A stretch of DNA of 39,047 nt, taken from contig CALXAH010000031.1 of NCBI GenBank assembly GCA_944386225.1, forward strand, positions 1 through 39,047. The letters are read 5' to 3'. Both the position numbers and the translations under genes were made by a program. The stretch's first letter is position 1. Each line of letters starts with the position of its first letter. Of the stretch, positions 1-9,500 are shown one piece after another. Origin of the DNA: an uncultured Gemmiger sp. (lineage in GTDB: Bacteria > Bacillota > Clostridia > Oscillospirales > Ruminococcaceae). A model generated the notes under the pieces. That model made no database searches and was not told the DNA's origin. It saw only the letters and a list, made by a program, of their open reading frames with translations.

Positions 1-548
1 GGGGACGATCAAGGAACACGGCATTATGACCCCCGCCACCGTCCGCCCGGAAAAAGACGGCAAGGGCTATGAGATTACTGCAGCGCCATCTGGACGATCG
101 ATATGCTCAAGAACAATGCACCGGATACCGCGGGCCAGTGGCGCGTCACCAGCCAGCCCGGCGGCCCGGCAACTACGGCGGCTCCTGCATGGGCATTCCC
201 GCCAGCTGCGAGCATCCCGAGGAAGCCTTTGAGGTGATCATGTGGCTGCAGAATGCCCAGAACCAGATCACCCAGCTGGAAGAAAACTCCCTGTTCCCGA
301 CCAATCTGGAAGCCCTCAATTCGGAGGAAATCCTCTCCGAAGATGAGTTCTTCGGCGGGCAGGTGGTCAACAGCCTGTTTGTGGACGCGGTCAAGAACAT
401 CCCCTCTCAGTATGTGGGCCTGAACTATGCCGCTTACCGTCAGTATTTCTACGACGAACTCCGTCTGGTACAGGATACCGGCAAGGACGTGGACGAAGCC
501 TGGGAGGATGCTCTGGCCGGCTGCTACGCCCTGGAAGAGACCCTCTGA
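1..548 (+). pseudogene. ABC sugar-binding lipoprotein, C-terminal part, frame broken twice
   Basis: This is the 3' end of an extracellular solute-binding protein (family 1 type) that would deliver a sugar to the two permeases downstream; the start lies outside the window. The reading passes through three frames. Bases 2 to about 85 read GTIKEHGIMTPATV.., bases 88 to about 164 read IWTIDMLKNNAPDTAGQW.., and bases 165-548 read GNYGGSCMGIPASCEHPEEA and onward to a TGA. Each switch is repaired by adding one base, near 80-88 and near 165-168. The last 125 residues are intact and have the usual helical C-terminal lobe. Either two base-calling errors near a contig end or a decaying gene would explain this. 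The family call rests on the C-terminal lobe and on position ahead of permeases. Confidence 0.7.
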
Positions 549-583
549 TCCTGTAAGAGCGGCCCGATCCTGAAATTTCAGCG

Positions 584-625
584 GTGTACCGCACGCAATC
601 AGCCGCGTGCGGTACACATTTTTGG
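584..625 (+). terminator. Attenuator-type hairpin between binding protein and permease
   Basis: A perfect 13-bp inverted repeat (584-596 with 605-617, 8-nt loop) is followed by ATTTTT. It sits between the solute-binding protein stop and the permease start. As in many sugar importers, it probably lets only part of the transcription through, so the binding protein is made in excess over the permeases. Confidence 0.75.
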
Positions 626-636
626 AGGTGAAACCC

Positions 637-1554
637 TTGCGTAAACAGTCAAAAACCCGTCTTTCCCGCAAGGAGCTGTTCGCCGCGATCCGCGCCAACC
701 GCCTGGTGTATCTTCTGATCAGCCCTTTCTTTATCCTGTACGGGATCTTCGGGCTGTATCTGATGCTCTACGCTCTGGCGCTTTCCTTCTTCAAATGGTC
801 GGGCAGCGGTGAGGCGGAGTTTGTGGGCCTGCTGAATTATCAGCATCTGGTTACCGACTCCCAGTTCCTTCAGGCGGTGGTCAATACCCTGATCATCTGG
901 TGCCTGTCCACCATTCCCATGGTGCTGCTGGCGCTGGTCTTTGCGTTTGTTCTCAATATGGCTACCCTGCGGGGCAAGGCGGTATTCCGGGCGCTCTATT
1001 TCCTGCCCAACGTCACCTCCACCGTGGCGGTCTCGATCATCTTTGCCACCATGTTTGCCAACAGCTATGGCCTGGTAAACTTTGCCCTCACGGCGCTGGG
1101 GCTGGAACCGGTCAAATGGATGTCCTCGCCCTTCTGGGTTCAGTTTATCATTGCCCTGATCGTGCTATGGCGCTGGACCGGCTACAACGCGATCATCGCC
1201 CTGGCCGGTTTGCAGAAGATCCCGTATTCCCTGTATGAGGCGGCCCGTATTGACGGGGCGTCCAGCTGGCAGATCTTTCGCCGCATCACCATCCCGCTGC
1301 TGAACCCCACCATCATCTTTATTGTGGTAACCTCCACCATCGGCGGCTGGCAGCTGATGGAGGAAAGCTACATGCTGGTAGGCAAAGCCGGCGGTATCGG
1401 CAAGGCCGGTATGACGGTGGTGCTCTATCTGTACAACAAGGCGTTTCTGGAACGGCAGTTCGGCTATGGTTCGGCGGTGTCCTGGGGGCTGTTCCTGATT
1501 ATCTTCGCGTTCTCGTTCCTGAACCAGAAACTGATCGCGCGGGAAACCGAGTGA
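637..1554 (+). CDS. ABC sugar transporter permease, MalF/UgpA type
   Basis: Inner-membrane half of a carbohydrate ABC importer (305 residues, usual family length). Six or so hydrophobic segments are visible, from about residue 20 to the end. The cytoplasmic EAA loop reads EAARIDGASSWQIFRRITIP near residue 195-215, which docks the ATPase. The chosen start is TTG at 637, six bases after GGAGGTG (624-630). An in-frame GTG at 607 lies inside the terminator stem and is unlikely. The gene follows the binding protein and is 16 bases from the partner permease, so the three form one importer operon. No ATPase gene is present, which points to a shared MsmX-like ATPase encoded elsewhere. Confidence 0.93.
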   Translation: MRKQSKTRLSRKELFAAIRANRLVYLLISPFFILYGIFGLYLMLYALALSFFKWSGSGEAEFVGLLNYQHLVTDSQFLQAVVNTLIIWCLSTIPMVLLALVFAFVLNMATLRGKAVFRALYFLPNVTSTVAVSIIFATMFANSYGLVNFALTALGLEPVKWMSSPFWVQFIIALIVLWRWTGYNAIIALAGLQKIPYSLYEAARIDGASSWQIFRRITIPLLNPTIIFIVVTSTIGGWQLMEESYMLVGKAGGIGKAGMTVVLYLYNKAFLERQFGYGSAVSWGLFLIIFAFSFLNQKLIARETE

Positions 1555-1570
1555 AAGGGGGAGCATTGCT

Positions 1571-2413
1571 TTGACCGGCGTAAATTCCAAAGGTGGGTTC
1601 TCCCGGATCGTATTCTACTTTTTTGTGGTGCTGTGGGCGGTTATCTCGCTGTTCCCGTTTTACTGGCTCTGCGTAATGGCTACCCGCACCTCGGCGGAGT
1701 TCTTCCGCTATCCGCCCATCATGATTCCGGGCGGTTCCCTGATCGACAAGGCCCTGGCGTTGTTCGACACCATCAATTTCCCTCTGGCCATCTGGAACAC
1801 CCTGGTGGTGGCAACCGTCAAAACGGCGGCGGCCCTGTTCTTCTGCTCCATGGCGGCGTTCTATTTCGCCAAGTTTCAGTTTCCCGGCCGTAAGCTGCTG
1901 TATACGCTGCTTCTGATGACCATGATGATCCCCACCCAGCTGCTGATGATCCCGCAGCTGATCATGATGGGCAAGCTGGGCTGGATCTCCACCCTGCGCG
2001 CCCTAATTATCCCCAATATGATCCCCGCATTCGGCGTTTTCTGGATGACCCAGTACTGTCAGGGCGCGATCCATGAAGACCTGATCAATGCCGGCCGGAT
2101 CGACGGCTGCGGTACCTTCCGCCTGTTCTGGAACATCGGGTTCCCCATCACGATCCCCGGGCTGGCCTTCCTGGCCATCCATACCTTCCTGAACACCTGG
2201 AACGACTTCCTCTGGCCGCTCATTGTGCTGAACGATCAGAAGGTGTTTACCGTGCAGGTGGCACTGGGCCAGCTGCAGGGAATGCACACCAAAACCGACT
2301 ACGGCGCGGTGATGTGCGGCACCCTGCTGGCAACCCTGCCCATTGTGGTGATCTTCCTGCTTTGCAACCGGTTCTTTATTGCCGGTATCGCGGCAGGCGG
2401 TGTCAAAGACTGA
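1571..2413 (+). CDS. ABC sugar transporter permease, MalG/UgpE type
   Basis: Second membrane subunit of the first importer (280 residues). It has an N-terminal membrane segment at about residues 10-32, several further hydrophobic helices, and an EAA-like loop around NAGRIDGCGTFRLFWNIGFP. The C-terminus IAAGGVKD is typical of MalG-type permeases. Translation probably starts at TTG 1571, eight bases after an AAGGGGGA ribosome binding site. The operon ends in a strong terminator at 2425-2467. The substrate cannot be read from sequence; the neighbouring phosphorylases suggest a beta-gluco-oligosaccharide. Confidence 0.93.
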   Translation: MTGVNSKGGFSRIVFYFFVVLWAVISLFPFYWLCVMATRTSAEFFRYPPIMIPGGSLIDKALALFDTINFPLAIWNTLVVATVKTAAALFFCSMAAFYFAKFQFPGRKLLYTLLLMTMMIPTQLLMIPQLIMMGKLGWISTLRALIIPNMIPAFGVFWMTQYCQGAIHEDLINAGRIDGCGTFRLFWNIGFPITIPGLAFLAIHTFLNTWNDFLWPLIVLNDQKVFTVQVALGQLQGMHTKTDYGAVMCGTLLATLPIVVIFLLCNRFFIAGIAAGGVKD

Positions 2414-2424
2414 TAGGAATTACG

Positions 2425-2467
2425 GGCAGGGCCCGGAGACGAAACGCTCCGGGCCCTGCCTCTTTTT
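2425..2467 (+). terminator. Rho-independent terminator of importer operon 1
   Basis: A 14-bp GC-rich inverted repeat (2425-2438 with 2447-2460, 8-nt loop) is followed by TCTTTTT, directly after the second permease. Confidence 0.92.
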
Positions 2468-2491
2468 GTATACAAAGGCTCGACATCGCCC

Positions 2492-2520
2492 TTGACAAAG
2501 AGAACCCGGATGAATATTAT
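2492..2520 (+). promoter_or_regulatory. SigA-type promoter
   Basis: TTGACA at 2492-2497, a 17-base spacer, and TATTAT at 2515-2520. This is a near-consensus vegetative promoter 32 bases ahead of the membrane protein gene, just past the previous terminator, so the 2553-3706 pair is its own transcription unit. Confidence 0.85.
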
Positions 2521-2552
2521 CTCTAACAGATATATTCAAAGGAGAGCGACCC

Positions 2553-2993
2553 ATGGATATTTTATCGATTGCGATTCTGATCTTTATTGTGATGGAATCC
2601 GCCAACGTGGCCATCCTGTACTTCTGGCCCGGCAGCCGTATGGGCAACGGGGTAGGGGTGTTCAACGCCTTTCACAACAGCGAAAATGAAGAACAGAAAC
2701 TGTTTGCCTCCTACCTGGTCAACTGGGTGGCGGGGGTGAAGCTGATCTTTATCTTCCTGCTGGCGGTGATCCTGGTTATCGGCACAGAGCCGGTGCGCCT
2801 GTGGGCGGTGGTGACCATGATCCTGTCCATTGCCACCTATTTCTGGCGCTTGCATCCCACCATCAAAAAGCTGGATGCCATGGGCTGCATCACGCCCAAG
2901 GGGTATTCCAAGGCGCTGGGCGGGATGATAGCCGGCTTTATGGCCATGTTCACACTGGCGCTGGCCGCGCATATCCTGATGAAGGTGATGTAA
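2553..2993 (+). CDS. Small integral membrane protein, function unknown
   Basis: A 146-residue protein with about four membrane-spanning helices (about residues 3-25, 53-77, 81-100 and 121-143) and a short polar loop rich in Asn/Glu (FHNSENEEQ) after the first helix. A GGAGAG ribosome binding site precedes the ATG. I do not recognise a named family. The next gene starts two bases after its stop, so the two are translated together, and its promoter is strong. No active-site pattern is evident. Confidence 0.85.
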   Translation: MDILSIAILIFIVMESANVAILYFWPGSRMGNGVGVFNAFHNSENEEQKLFASYLVNWVAGVKLIFIFLLAVILVIGTEPVRLWAVVTMILSIATYFWRLHPTIKKLDAMGCITPKGYSKALGGMIAGFMAMFTLALAAHILMKVM

Positions 2994-2995
2994 GT

Positions 2996-3706
2996 ATGAA
3001 ACAATCCGTTCGCAAAAAGCTGCTGGTTGTCGGCGGCGTGGTTCTGCTGCTGGCGGCCGTATGTGCCGGCGCGTTTTTCTGGTATGTATCCGATTACTAC
3101 CGGGCAGAAGACACAGCGCTGGCGGTACTGGCACAGGAAACCGGCATTTCCGTGCAGGACAATCTGACCATTCTGTCCCCGTCCTATCCCACCGATACGG
3201 GCGTTGTCTTCTATCCCGGCGCCAAGGTGGAGGCGGAGGCCTACCTGCCCTTGCTGGATCAGATCCGCCAGACCGGTGTGAGCTGTATTCTGGTACATAT
3301 GCCGTTCCATATGGCCATTTTCGATGCCAACGCGGCTGAAGAAGTGTTCGGGCAGTTTCCGCAGATCGAACACTGGTATATGGCCGGGCATTCCATGGGC
3401 GGCGCCATGGCTTCTCAGTTCGCGTCGCAGCACCCGGAGGAGATCGACGGCCTGATCCTGATGGGCGCCTACATCTACGGGGACTATCCGGATGAAAAGA
3501 CCCTGACCGTCTACGGCTCGCTGAACCAGAGCGTGGAGGACAACATCGACTACACCGAAAACATCGTGGAGATCGAGGGCGGCAACCATGCCCAGTTCGG
3601 CAACTACGGCCCGCAGAAAGGGGATCTTCCGGCAACCATTTCGGCGGAGGAGCAGCAGCGCCAGACCGTGGAGGCGATCACCCGCTTTTTGCAGGACGCG
3701 CAGTAA
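2996..3706 (+). CDS. Membrane-anchored alpha/beta hydrolase
   Basis: A 236-residue protein with one N-terminal hydrophobic anchor (about residues 8-30), then an alpha/beta hydrolase domain of the Abhydrolase_5 type. The nucleophile elbow reads AGHSMGGAMA and the C-terminal histidine sits in IEGGNHAQFGNYG. The ATG at 2996 directly follows the TAA of the preceding gene. In relatives, as I recall them, the strand ending YGS is followed by an aspartate (the catalytic acid) and about ten more residues. Here the segment is short (YGSLNQSVEDNIDY) and that Asp is not in its usual place. The enzyme may be altered or inactive. The substrate is unknown; cell-surface esterase or peptidase-like roles are possible. 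Confidence 0.85.
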   Translation: MKQSVRKKLLVVGGVVLLLAAVCAGAFFWYVSDYYRAEDTALAVLAQETGISVQDNLTILSPSYPTDTGVVFYPGAKVEAEAYLPLLDQIRQTGVSCILVHMPFHMAIFDANAAEEVFGQFPQIEHWYMAGHSMGGAMASQFASQHPEEIDGLILMGAYIYGDYPDEKTLTVYGSLNQSVEDNIDYTENIVEIEGGNHAQFGNYGPQKGDLPATISAEEQQRQTVEAITRFLQDAQ

Positions 3707-3741
3707 ACCGCCGGTTGCCCCGGTACAATTTCATACAGATA

Positions 3742-3777
3742 AAAAAACACACCGCAGTAAAAAACGGTGTGTTTTTT
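3742..3777. terminator. Terminator, symmetric A/T-flanked hairpin
   Basis: A 13-bp inverted repeat (3742-3754 with 3765-3777) has A-runs on the left and T-runs on the right, so it can stop transcription in both directions. It closes the hydrolase unit and insulates the phosphorylase operon. Confidence 0.9.
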
Positions 3778-3794
3778 CTGCTTTTCGGGAACGG

Positions 3795-3800
3795 TACAAT
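3795..3800 (+). promoter_or_regulatory. Possible -10 element for the phosphorylase operon
   Basis: TACAAT at 3795-3800 lies 44 bases before the first phosphorylase gene. No good -35 box is found at the right distance (only a T-run at 3772-3777). An activator-dependent promoter is plausible; this is a weak call. Confidence 0.4.
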
Positions 3801-3844
3801 GAAAATAACAAATTCCGATTCCATGTCAGAAAGGCGGCGAAGGT

Positions 3845-6493
3845 ATGAATCAGCTTAAATTCCTTAATAATTGGGGCGACTTTGTGCTGGAAAACGCACA
3901 GAAAGCGCCGGACGTGTATTTCCCGCTGGTAAATGAAGCGCATATGATCTCCAGCGTGACCCCCTGGCTGGCCGGTGACTGCAAAACCGACCAGAACACC
4001 TTCTTGCTCTGCCCCGCTTCGGAGCGCACCCTGGCCGAGCGCACGACAGGGCGCAACTTCTGGATCCGGGTACAGGGCAAGCAGCCCTGGTCGGCGGTCG
4101 GGTGCAGCGCGGCCCAGCTTGCCAAAATCAACACACCGCAGGAAGAAACCTGCACCCTGCAGGGCGGGCTTCTGTGGCAGAAGGTTCACCGTGTACAGCC
4201 GGAAACCGGGCTTTCGGTACAGGTGCTCAGCTTTGTGCCGGCCGATGAAACCCAGGTGGAGGTAATGCAGGTTCGCATCCAGAACCCCACCAAGGAAGCG
4301 ATCCGTCTGGAATGCGTCGCGGCGATTCCTCTGTACGGCCGTTCGGCGGACAACCTGCGGGATCATCGCCATGTGACCAGCCTGCTGCACCGGGCCAAGG
4401 CCGACGCGTTCGGGCTGGAGCTTACCGGCACACTCACGTTTGATGAGCGCGGCCACCAGCCGGGCCGGGACGTGTACCGGGTATGGGGCGCGGACGGCGA
4501 GACCCGCCCGCCCCGTTTCATCCTGCCCCTGACCCAGGACTTTGAGGGGGCGGGTGGCCTGCTCTGGCCGGACGGCGTGACCGGAAAGCCCAGACCGGAT
4601 GCCTCCATTCAGGAAGGGCAGTGCGCCGAGGGTGGGGAAATGACCGCGGCCCTGTACTTTGAGCCGATGGAACTTCAGCCCGGGGAAGAAACCTGTTACC
4701 AGCTGATACTGGCCATCAACAGCGATCCTTTGCCCTATCTCACCGTGCAGGGAACCGAGGACGCGCTGGAGCGCACCAAGGCGTTCTGGCGGGAAAAGGC
4801 CGAACTGCAGGTAAGCGGCGGCCAGGACGGCGACTGGCCTGCCTGGATGCGCTGGGTGGCGGTTCAGCCGGTGCTGCGCCGCATCTGCGGCTGTTCGTTC
4901 CTGCCGCATCACGATTACGGCCGCGGCGGCCGCGGCTGGCGGGATCTGTGGCAGGACAGCCTGGCCCTGATCCTCACCGAGCCGTCCATCATCCGGGAAA
5001 GCCTTCTGCAGCATTTTGCCGGGGTTCGTCCGGACGGTACCAATGCCACCATCATCGGCAACCGGCCCGGCGAGTTCAAGGCGGACCGCAACAACATTCC
5101 CCGCGTCTGGATGGACCACGGCTTCTGGCCGTTTGTCACCTGCCAGCTCTACCTGAACGAGACCGGCGACGACGGGTTCCTGTTTGAGCAGCAGCTTTAT
5201 TTTGACGACGGATTTGCCTTCCGCGGCGAGGGCGAGCGACGTCCGGTGAGCGAGCCGCGCCACGGCACCGTGCTGGAGCACCTGCTGGTGCAGAACGTGA
5301 CGGCTTTCTTTGACGCAGGGGAGAACGGCAGCATCCGTCTGCGCGGCGCCGACTGGAACGACGGGCTGGACATGGCGGTGCAGAAGGGTGAAAGCGTGGC
5401 CTTTACCGCGGCCTACGGCGGCAACCTGCTGGCGCTGGCCGACCTGACGGAGCGCCTGGCGGCCGATATGCCGCAGATCGCCCTGCATCCGTCCCTGTGC
5501 GCGCTGCTGGCCACCCGGCCGGAGCAGTTTGCATCTCCGGAGAACCGCCGGGCGGCGCTGGCGGCCTATTGCCAGGCGGCATACAGCGCGCAGCCGGTAC
5601 AGCAGGCGGATACCCGGACGGTAAGCCGCCAGCTGCGGGCAATGGGGCAGTGGATCTTTGACCATATCCGTACCCGGGAATGGGTAAGCGACGGCGGAGA
5701 CCTGCACTGGTTCAACAGCTATTACGACGACCACGGCCGTCAGGTGGAAGGCTCCACCGACCAGCAGGTGCGGATGATGCTCACCGGCCAGGTGTTTACG
5801 CTGATGTCCGGGGCTGCCACCGATTACCAGGCCCGCGAGATCGTGCGCGCGGTGAACTGGTATCTGTACGACCCGGCCCGGGGCGGCTATTTCCTGAACA
5901 CGAGCTTTGAAGAGGTCAAAACAGACCTGGGCCGTATGTTCGGCTTTGCCTACGGCACCAAGGAAAACGGCGCTGTGTTCTGCCATATGGCGGTAATGTA
6001 TGCCTACGCGCTGTACAGCCGGGGCATGGAGAAGGAAGGCTTCCAGGTGCTGCAGTGCCTGTACCAGCAGGCGCGGCAGTTCCATACAAGCCGGATCCTG
6101 TCCGGCATCCCGGAATACTTTGACCGGCAGGGCCGCGGGATGTACCCGTATCTGACCGGCGCGGCCAGCTGGCTGCTGCTGACGGTGCAGACCCGGATGT
6201 TCGGCGTCCGGGGCGAGCAGGGCGACCTGCGCCTGGCCCCCGCGCTGATGGCGGAACAGTTCGGCGCCGACCAGACGGCTTCGATCCGCTGCCGTTTTGC
6301 GGGCCGGCAGATCACCGTGGTATACGAGAATCCGGATCAGCTGGATTGCGATAAACTCACTGTGGCACAGGTGCGGGTGAACGGAACGCCCGCTGTCATG
6401 AAGGAACCCGGCCGTCTGGACCGGGCGCTGGTGGAAACCCTGCCGGATCGGGCCGAGATCCGGGTTCGGCTGAAACCGGCGGAGAACAAGTAA
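3845..6493 (+). CDS. GH94-family glycoside phosphorylase (beta-glucobiose type)
   Basis: An 882-residue cytoplasmic enzyme expected to cleave a beta-linked glucose disaccharide or short oligosaccharide with phosphate, giving glucose 1-phosphate. The N-terminal half is the beta-sandwich domain (about 1-300). The (alpha/alpha)6 barrel follows, with HHDYGRGGRGWRDLWQD near 355-375 and the ADWNDGLDM motif, whose second Asp (D506) matches the general acid of cellobiose and chitobiose phosphorylases. There is no signal peptide. The length exceeds cellobiose phosphorylase (about 810) and is close to laminaribiose phosphorylases (about 900). A beta-1,3 specificity is therefore my first guess, but it is inference. 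First gene of a three-gene run; the next starts 13 bases later. Confidence 0.88.
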   Translation: MNQLKFLNNWGDFVLENAQKAPDVYFPLVNEAHMISSVTPWLAGDCKTDQNTFLLCPASERTLAERTTGRNFWIRVQGKQPWSAVGCSAAQLAKINTPQEETCTLQGGLLWQKVHRVQPETGLSVQVLSFVPADETQVEVMQVRIQNPTKEAIRLECVAAIPLYGRSADNLRDHRHVTSLLHRAKADAFGLELTGTLTFDERGHQPGRDVYRVWGADGETRPPRFILPLTQDFEGAGGLLWPDGVTGKPRPDASIQEGQCAEGGEMTAALYFEPMELQPGEETCYQLILAINSDPLPYLTVQGTEDALERTKAFWREKAELQVSGGQDGDWPAWMRWVAVQPVLRRICGCSFLPHHDYGRGGRGWRDLWQDSLALILTEPSIIRESLLQHFAGVRPDGTNATIIGNRPGEFKADRNNIPRVWMDHGFWPFVTCQLYLNETGDDGFLFEQQLYFDDGFAFRGEGERRPVSEPRHGTVLEHLLVQNVTAFFDAGENGSIRLRGADWNDGLDMAVQKGESVAFTAAYGGNLLALADLTERLAADMPQIALHPSLCALLATRPEQFASPENRRAALAAYCQAAYSAQPVQQADTRTVSRQLRAMGQWIFDHIRTREWVSDGGDLHWFNSYYDDHGRQVEGSTDQQVRMMLTGQVFTLMSGAATDYQAREIVRAVNWYLYDPARGGYFLNTSFEEVKTDLGRMFGFAYGTKENGAVFCHMAVMYAYALYSRGMEKEGFQVLQCLYQQARQFHTSRILSGIPEYFDRQGRGMYPYLTGAASWLLLTVQTRMFGVRGEQGDLRLAPALMAEQFGADQTASIRCRFAGRQITVVYENPDQLDCDKLTVAQVRVNGTPAVMKEPGRLDRALVETLPDRAEIRVRLKPAENK

Positions 6494-6506
6494 ATGGAGG
6501 TAGCGT

Positions 6507-9500
6507 ATGTTTGATGCAGACAATCGTTTTGTGATCCGGGATTACCAGCAGGCGCCGGCGTTTTCCAGTTTCCTGTCCGGTGTGGCGGGCCCCAAAGGGG
6601 TGCCGGCCTGGGTGTACTACAACAACCGGGGGCAGGGTGTGTGCAGCTTCGGCGCCAAGGATAAGGACCACGCGATCATGGAGTTCAGCGCCGCGCATAC
6701 CGCTTACCAGAACAATGCCCGCACCGGCTTCCGCACCTTTGCCCGGGTGAACGGGGCCTATACCGAACTGTTCCGGGGAAAGTCGGACATGCATATCGGC
6801 ACTGCCGAAATGATGATCCGCCAGCAGGCGGAACCGCTCACCGCCGAGGTGCTTTACTGCGGCCTGCCCGACCATCGTCTGGCCGGCCTGATCCGGGTGC
6901 TTACCGTGACCAACACCTCCGAGGTTCCGGTGGAGCTGGAACTGCTGGACGGCATGCCCGCCGTGGTCTGCTACGGGGTGCAGCAGGATGCACTGAAGAA
7001 CATGGCCCAGCTGGCCAAGGCCTGGATGCAGGCAGAGTTCGGCGAGGATGGCACCACCCGTTTCGCGGTGCGCGCTTCCATGGCGGATACCGCCTGCGTC
7101 ACAACGGTGGAAGGGGTCAACTTCTGCCTGGCAATGGACGATACCGGCCGGCGTCTGCGTCCGCTGGTGAATCCGTCGCTGGTGTTCGGGCAGGATACCG
7201 GGCTGGAGATCGCCCGCGGGCTGGAGCAGCAGTCTCTGGCTCAGCTGTGCGCCCGTCCGCAGGTGATGCAGAACATCTTCCCCTGCTGCTTTGTGCCGGT
7301 AAGCCGCACCCTGCAGCCCGGCGAGCAGCTGTGTCTGTTCTCGCTGTACGGCCAGGCGGAAAGCCGTGCCATGCTGGAAAAGGTAACCGCCGTTGTGGAT
7401 ACCCCCGTCTGGTTCGAGGCGCAGTGCGCCTGCGCCCGTGCGCTGGGCGTTGAGCTGTCCGACGGGATCGATACCCACACCGCCGACCCGGTGCTTGACG
7501 CGTACTGCCGCCAGACCTGCGTGGATAACCTGCTGCGGGGCGGTATGCCGGTGTTCTTTGAAGGGGAGAACGGCAAAACCACGCCGTTCTATCTGTACTC
7601 CCGCAAGCACGGCGATCCGGAACGGGAATACAACTATTTCTCGGTAGGCGGCGAATACTACGCCCAGGGCAACGGCAACTTCCGGGATGTAAACCAGAAC
7701 CGCCGCTGCGACGTGCTCTTCCATCCGCGCCTCGGTGACGCCAATATCCGGATGTTCTACGAGCTGACCCAGACCGACGGATACAACCCGCTGGTGATCC
7801 TGCCCGGCACCTTCCATCTGGACGAGAGCGCCCGGCAGGCGATCCTGCAAACCCTGCCGGCCCTGTGCGCGGAGCAGGCGGCCGAACTGCTGGAGAAGGA
7901 CTTCACCCCCGGCCGTCTGGCCATGGCGGCGGAGGACTGGGGCATGGACGCTCAGCAGACCGACGCGTTCGTGGCCCGCTGCGTAACGATGGCAAACAGC
8001 GACCCCAACGCGAATTTCGGTGAAGGGTACTGGTGCGACCACTGGACCTATGACCTGGATCTGATCAAGAGCTATCTGGCGGTATACCCGGAGCGCAAGC
8101 AGGCGTTGCTGCTGGGCAGCCGGGATTACCGCTGGTATGCCAGCCAGGCTGCCGTTCTGCCGCTGGCCCGGCGCTGCTGCCTGACCGAAAACGGCCTGCG
8201 CCAGTACGCCAGCATTGATCATGACCGCCGCCAGAAATCCCAGGGGAACTGGCTGCTGGAACAGAACGGAACCGTGGCTGTCAGCACCCTGATGGAAAAG
8301 CTGCTGCTTCTGTGCGCGGTGAAGTCCGCCACGCTGGACCCGGCGGGTATGGCCGTGGAGATGGAGGGCGGCAAGCCCGGCTGGTACGACGCGCTGAACG
8401 GTTTGCCGGGCCTGTTTGGCTCCTCCATGTCGGAGAGCTGCGAGCTGGAATGCATGCTGAACTTTACCGCGGACGCGCTGGAGCAGATGCAGCAGGACGT
8501 GGAGCTGTATGAGGAGATCGCCTGGCTGCTGAAAACCGCGGCGGAGATCTCGGCCGTGCCGGAGCACTGGATCCGCTGGCAGCAGATGACTGCCCTGCGG
8601 GAGGAGTACCGTGCCCTGACCGCCGAAACGATGTCCGGCAAGCGGGTCACGATGGGCTGGGCGGAAACCGCCGCCATGCTGCGCGCCCTGAATACCATGG
8701 TGCAGGCCGGTATCCGCCGGGCCGAAGAGATGGGCGGCGGGCTGATCCCCACCTACTTCCAGTTCCGCGCCACCGGCTGGGAACAGACGGAAGAAGGGCT
8801 GATCCCCACCGGCCTTGAGCCCCAGGCGCTGCCCTATTTCCTGGAAGGGCCGGTGCGCCGTCTCAAGACCCGCATGACCCGGGAGGGAAAATGCGCCCTG
8901 GCGGACGCCGTGCAGGCCAGCGATCTGTACGACACCGCGCTGAAGATGTACAAGGTAAACGCCTCGCTGAACGATACCAGCTTCGAGATCGGCCGTGCCC
9001 GCGCCTTTACCCCCGGCTGGCTGGAAAACGAGTCCATCTGGCTGCACATGGAATATAAGTATCTGCTGGAGCTGCTCAAGAGCGGTCTGTATGAGCGCTT
9101 CTTCACCGCGTTCCAGGATGCGGCGGTGCCCTTCCTGGATCCGGCGGTCTACGGCCGCAGCCCGCTGGAAAACGTGTCCTTTATCGCGTCCAGCGTAAAC
9201 CCGGATCCCGACGCCCACGGCCGCGGCTTTGTGGCCCGTCTGTCCGGCTCCACCGCCGAATTTTTGCAGATGTGGCAGCTGATGTTCTTCGGCGCCGCCC
9301 CCTTTACGGCGGACGAAACCGGTCTGCATCTGCAGTTTGCCCCCGCTCTGCCCCAGCGCCTGATCCCGGAGGACGGCGTGGTGCGCTGCACCTTCCTGGG
9401 TCAGGTGGCGGTCACGCTGCGCTGCGGCGGCAAGCGGGACATGATCCCCGGCAGCTATACGGTCAAAAACTGGACGGTAACCTGCCAGGACGGCACGGTG

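Noticed and set aside
607-636. GTG start at 607 for the first permease
   Set aside because: It lies inside the terminator stem and before the ribosome binding site; TTG 637 fits better.
3719-3800. Two copies of CGGTACAAT flanking the terminator at 3742-3777
   Set aside because: They are only nine bases long and the first has no promoter context; probably chance.
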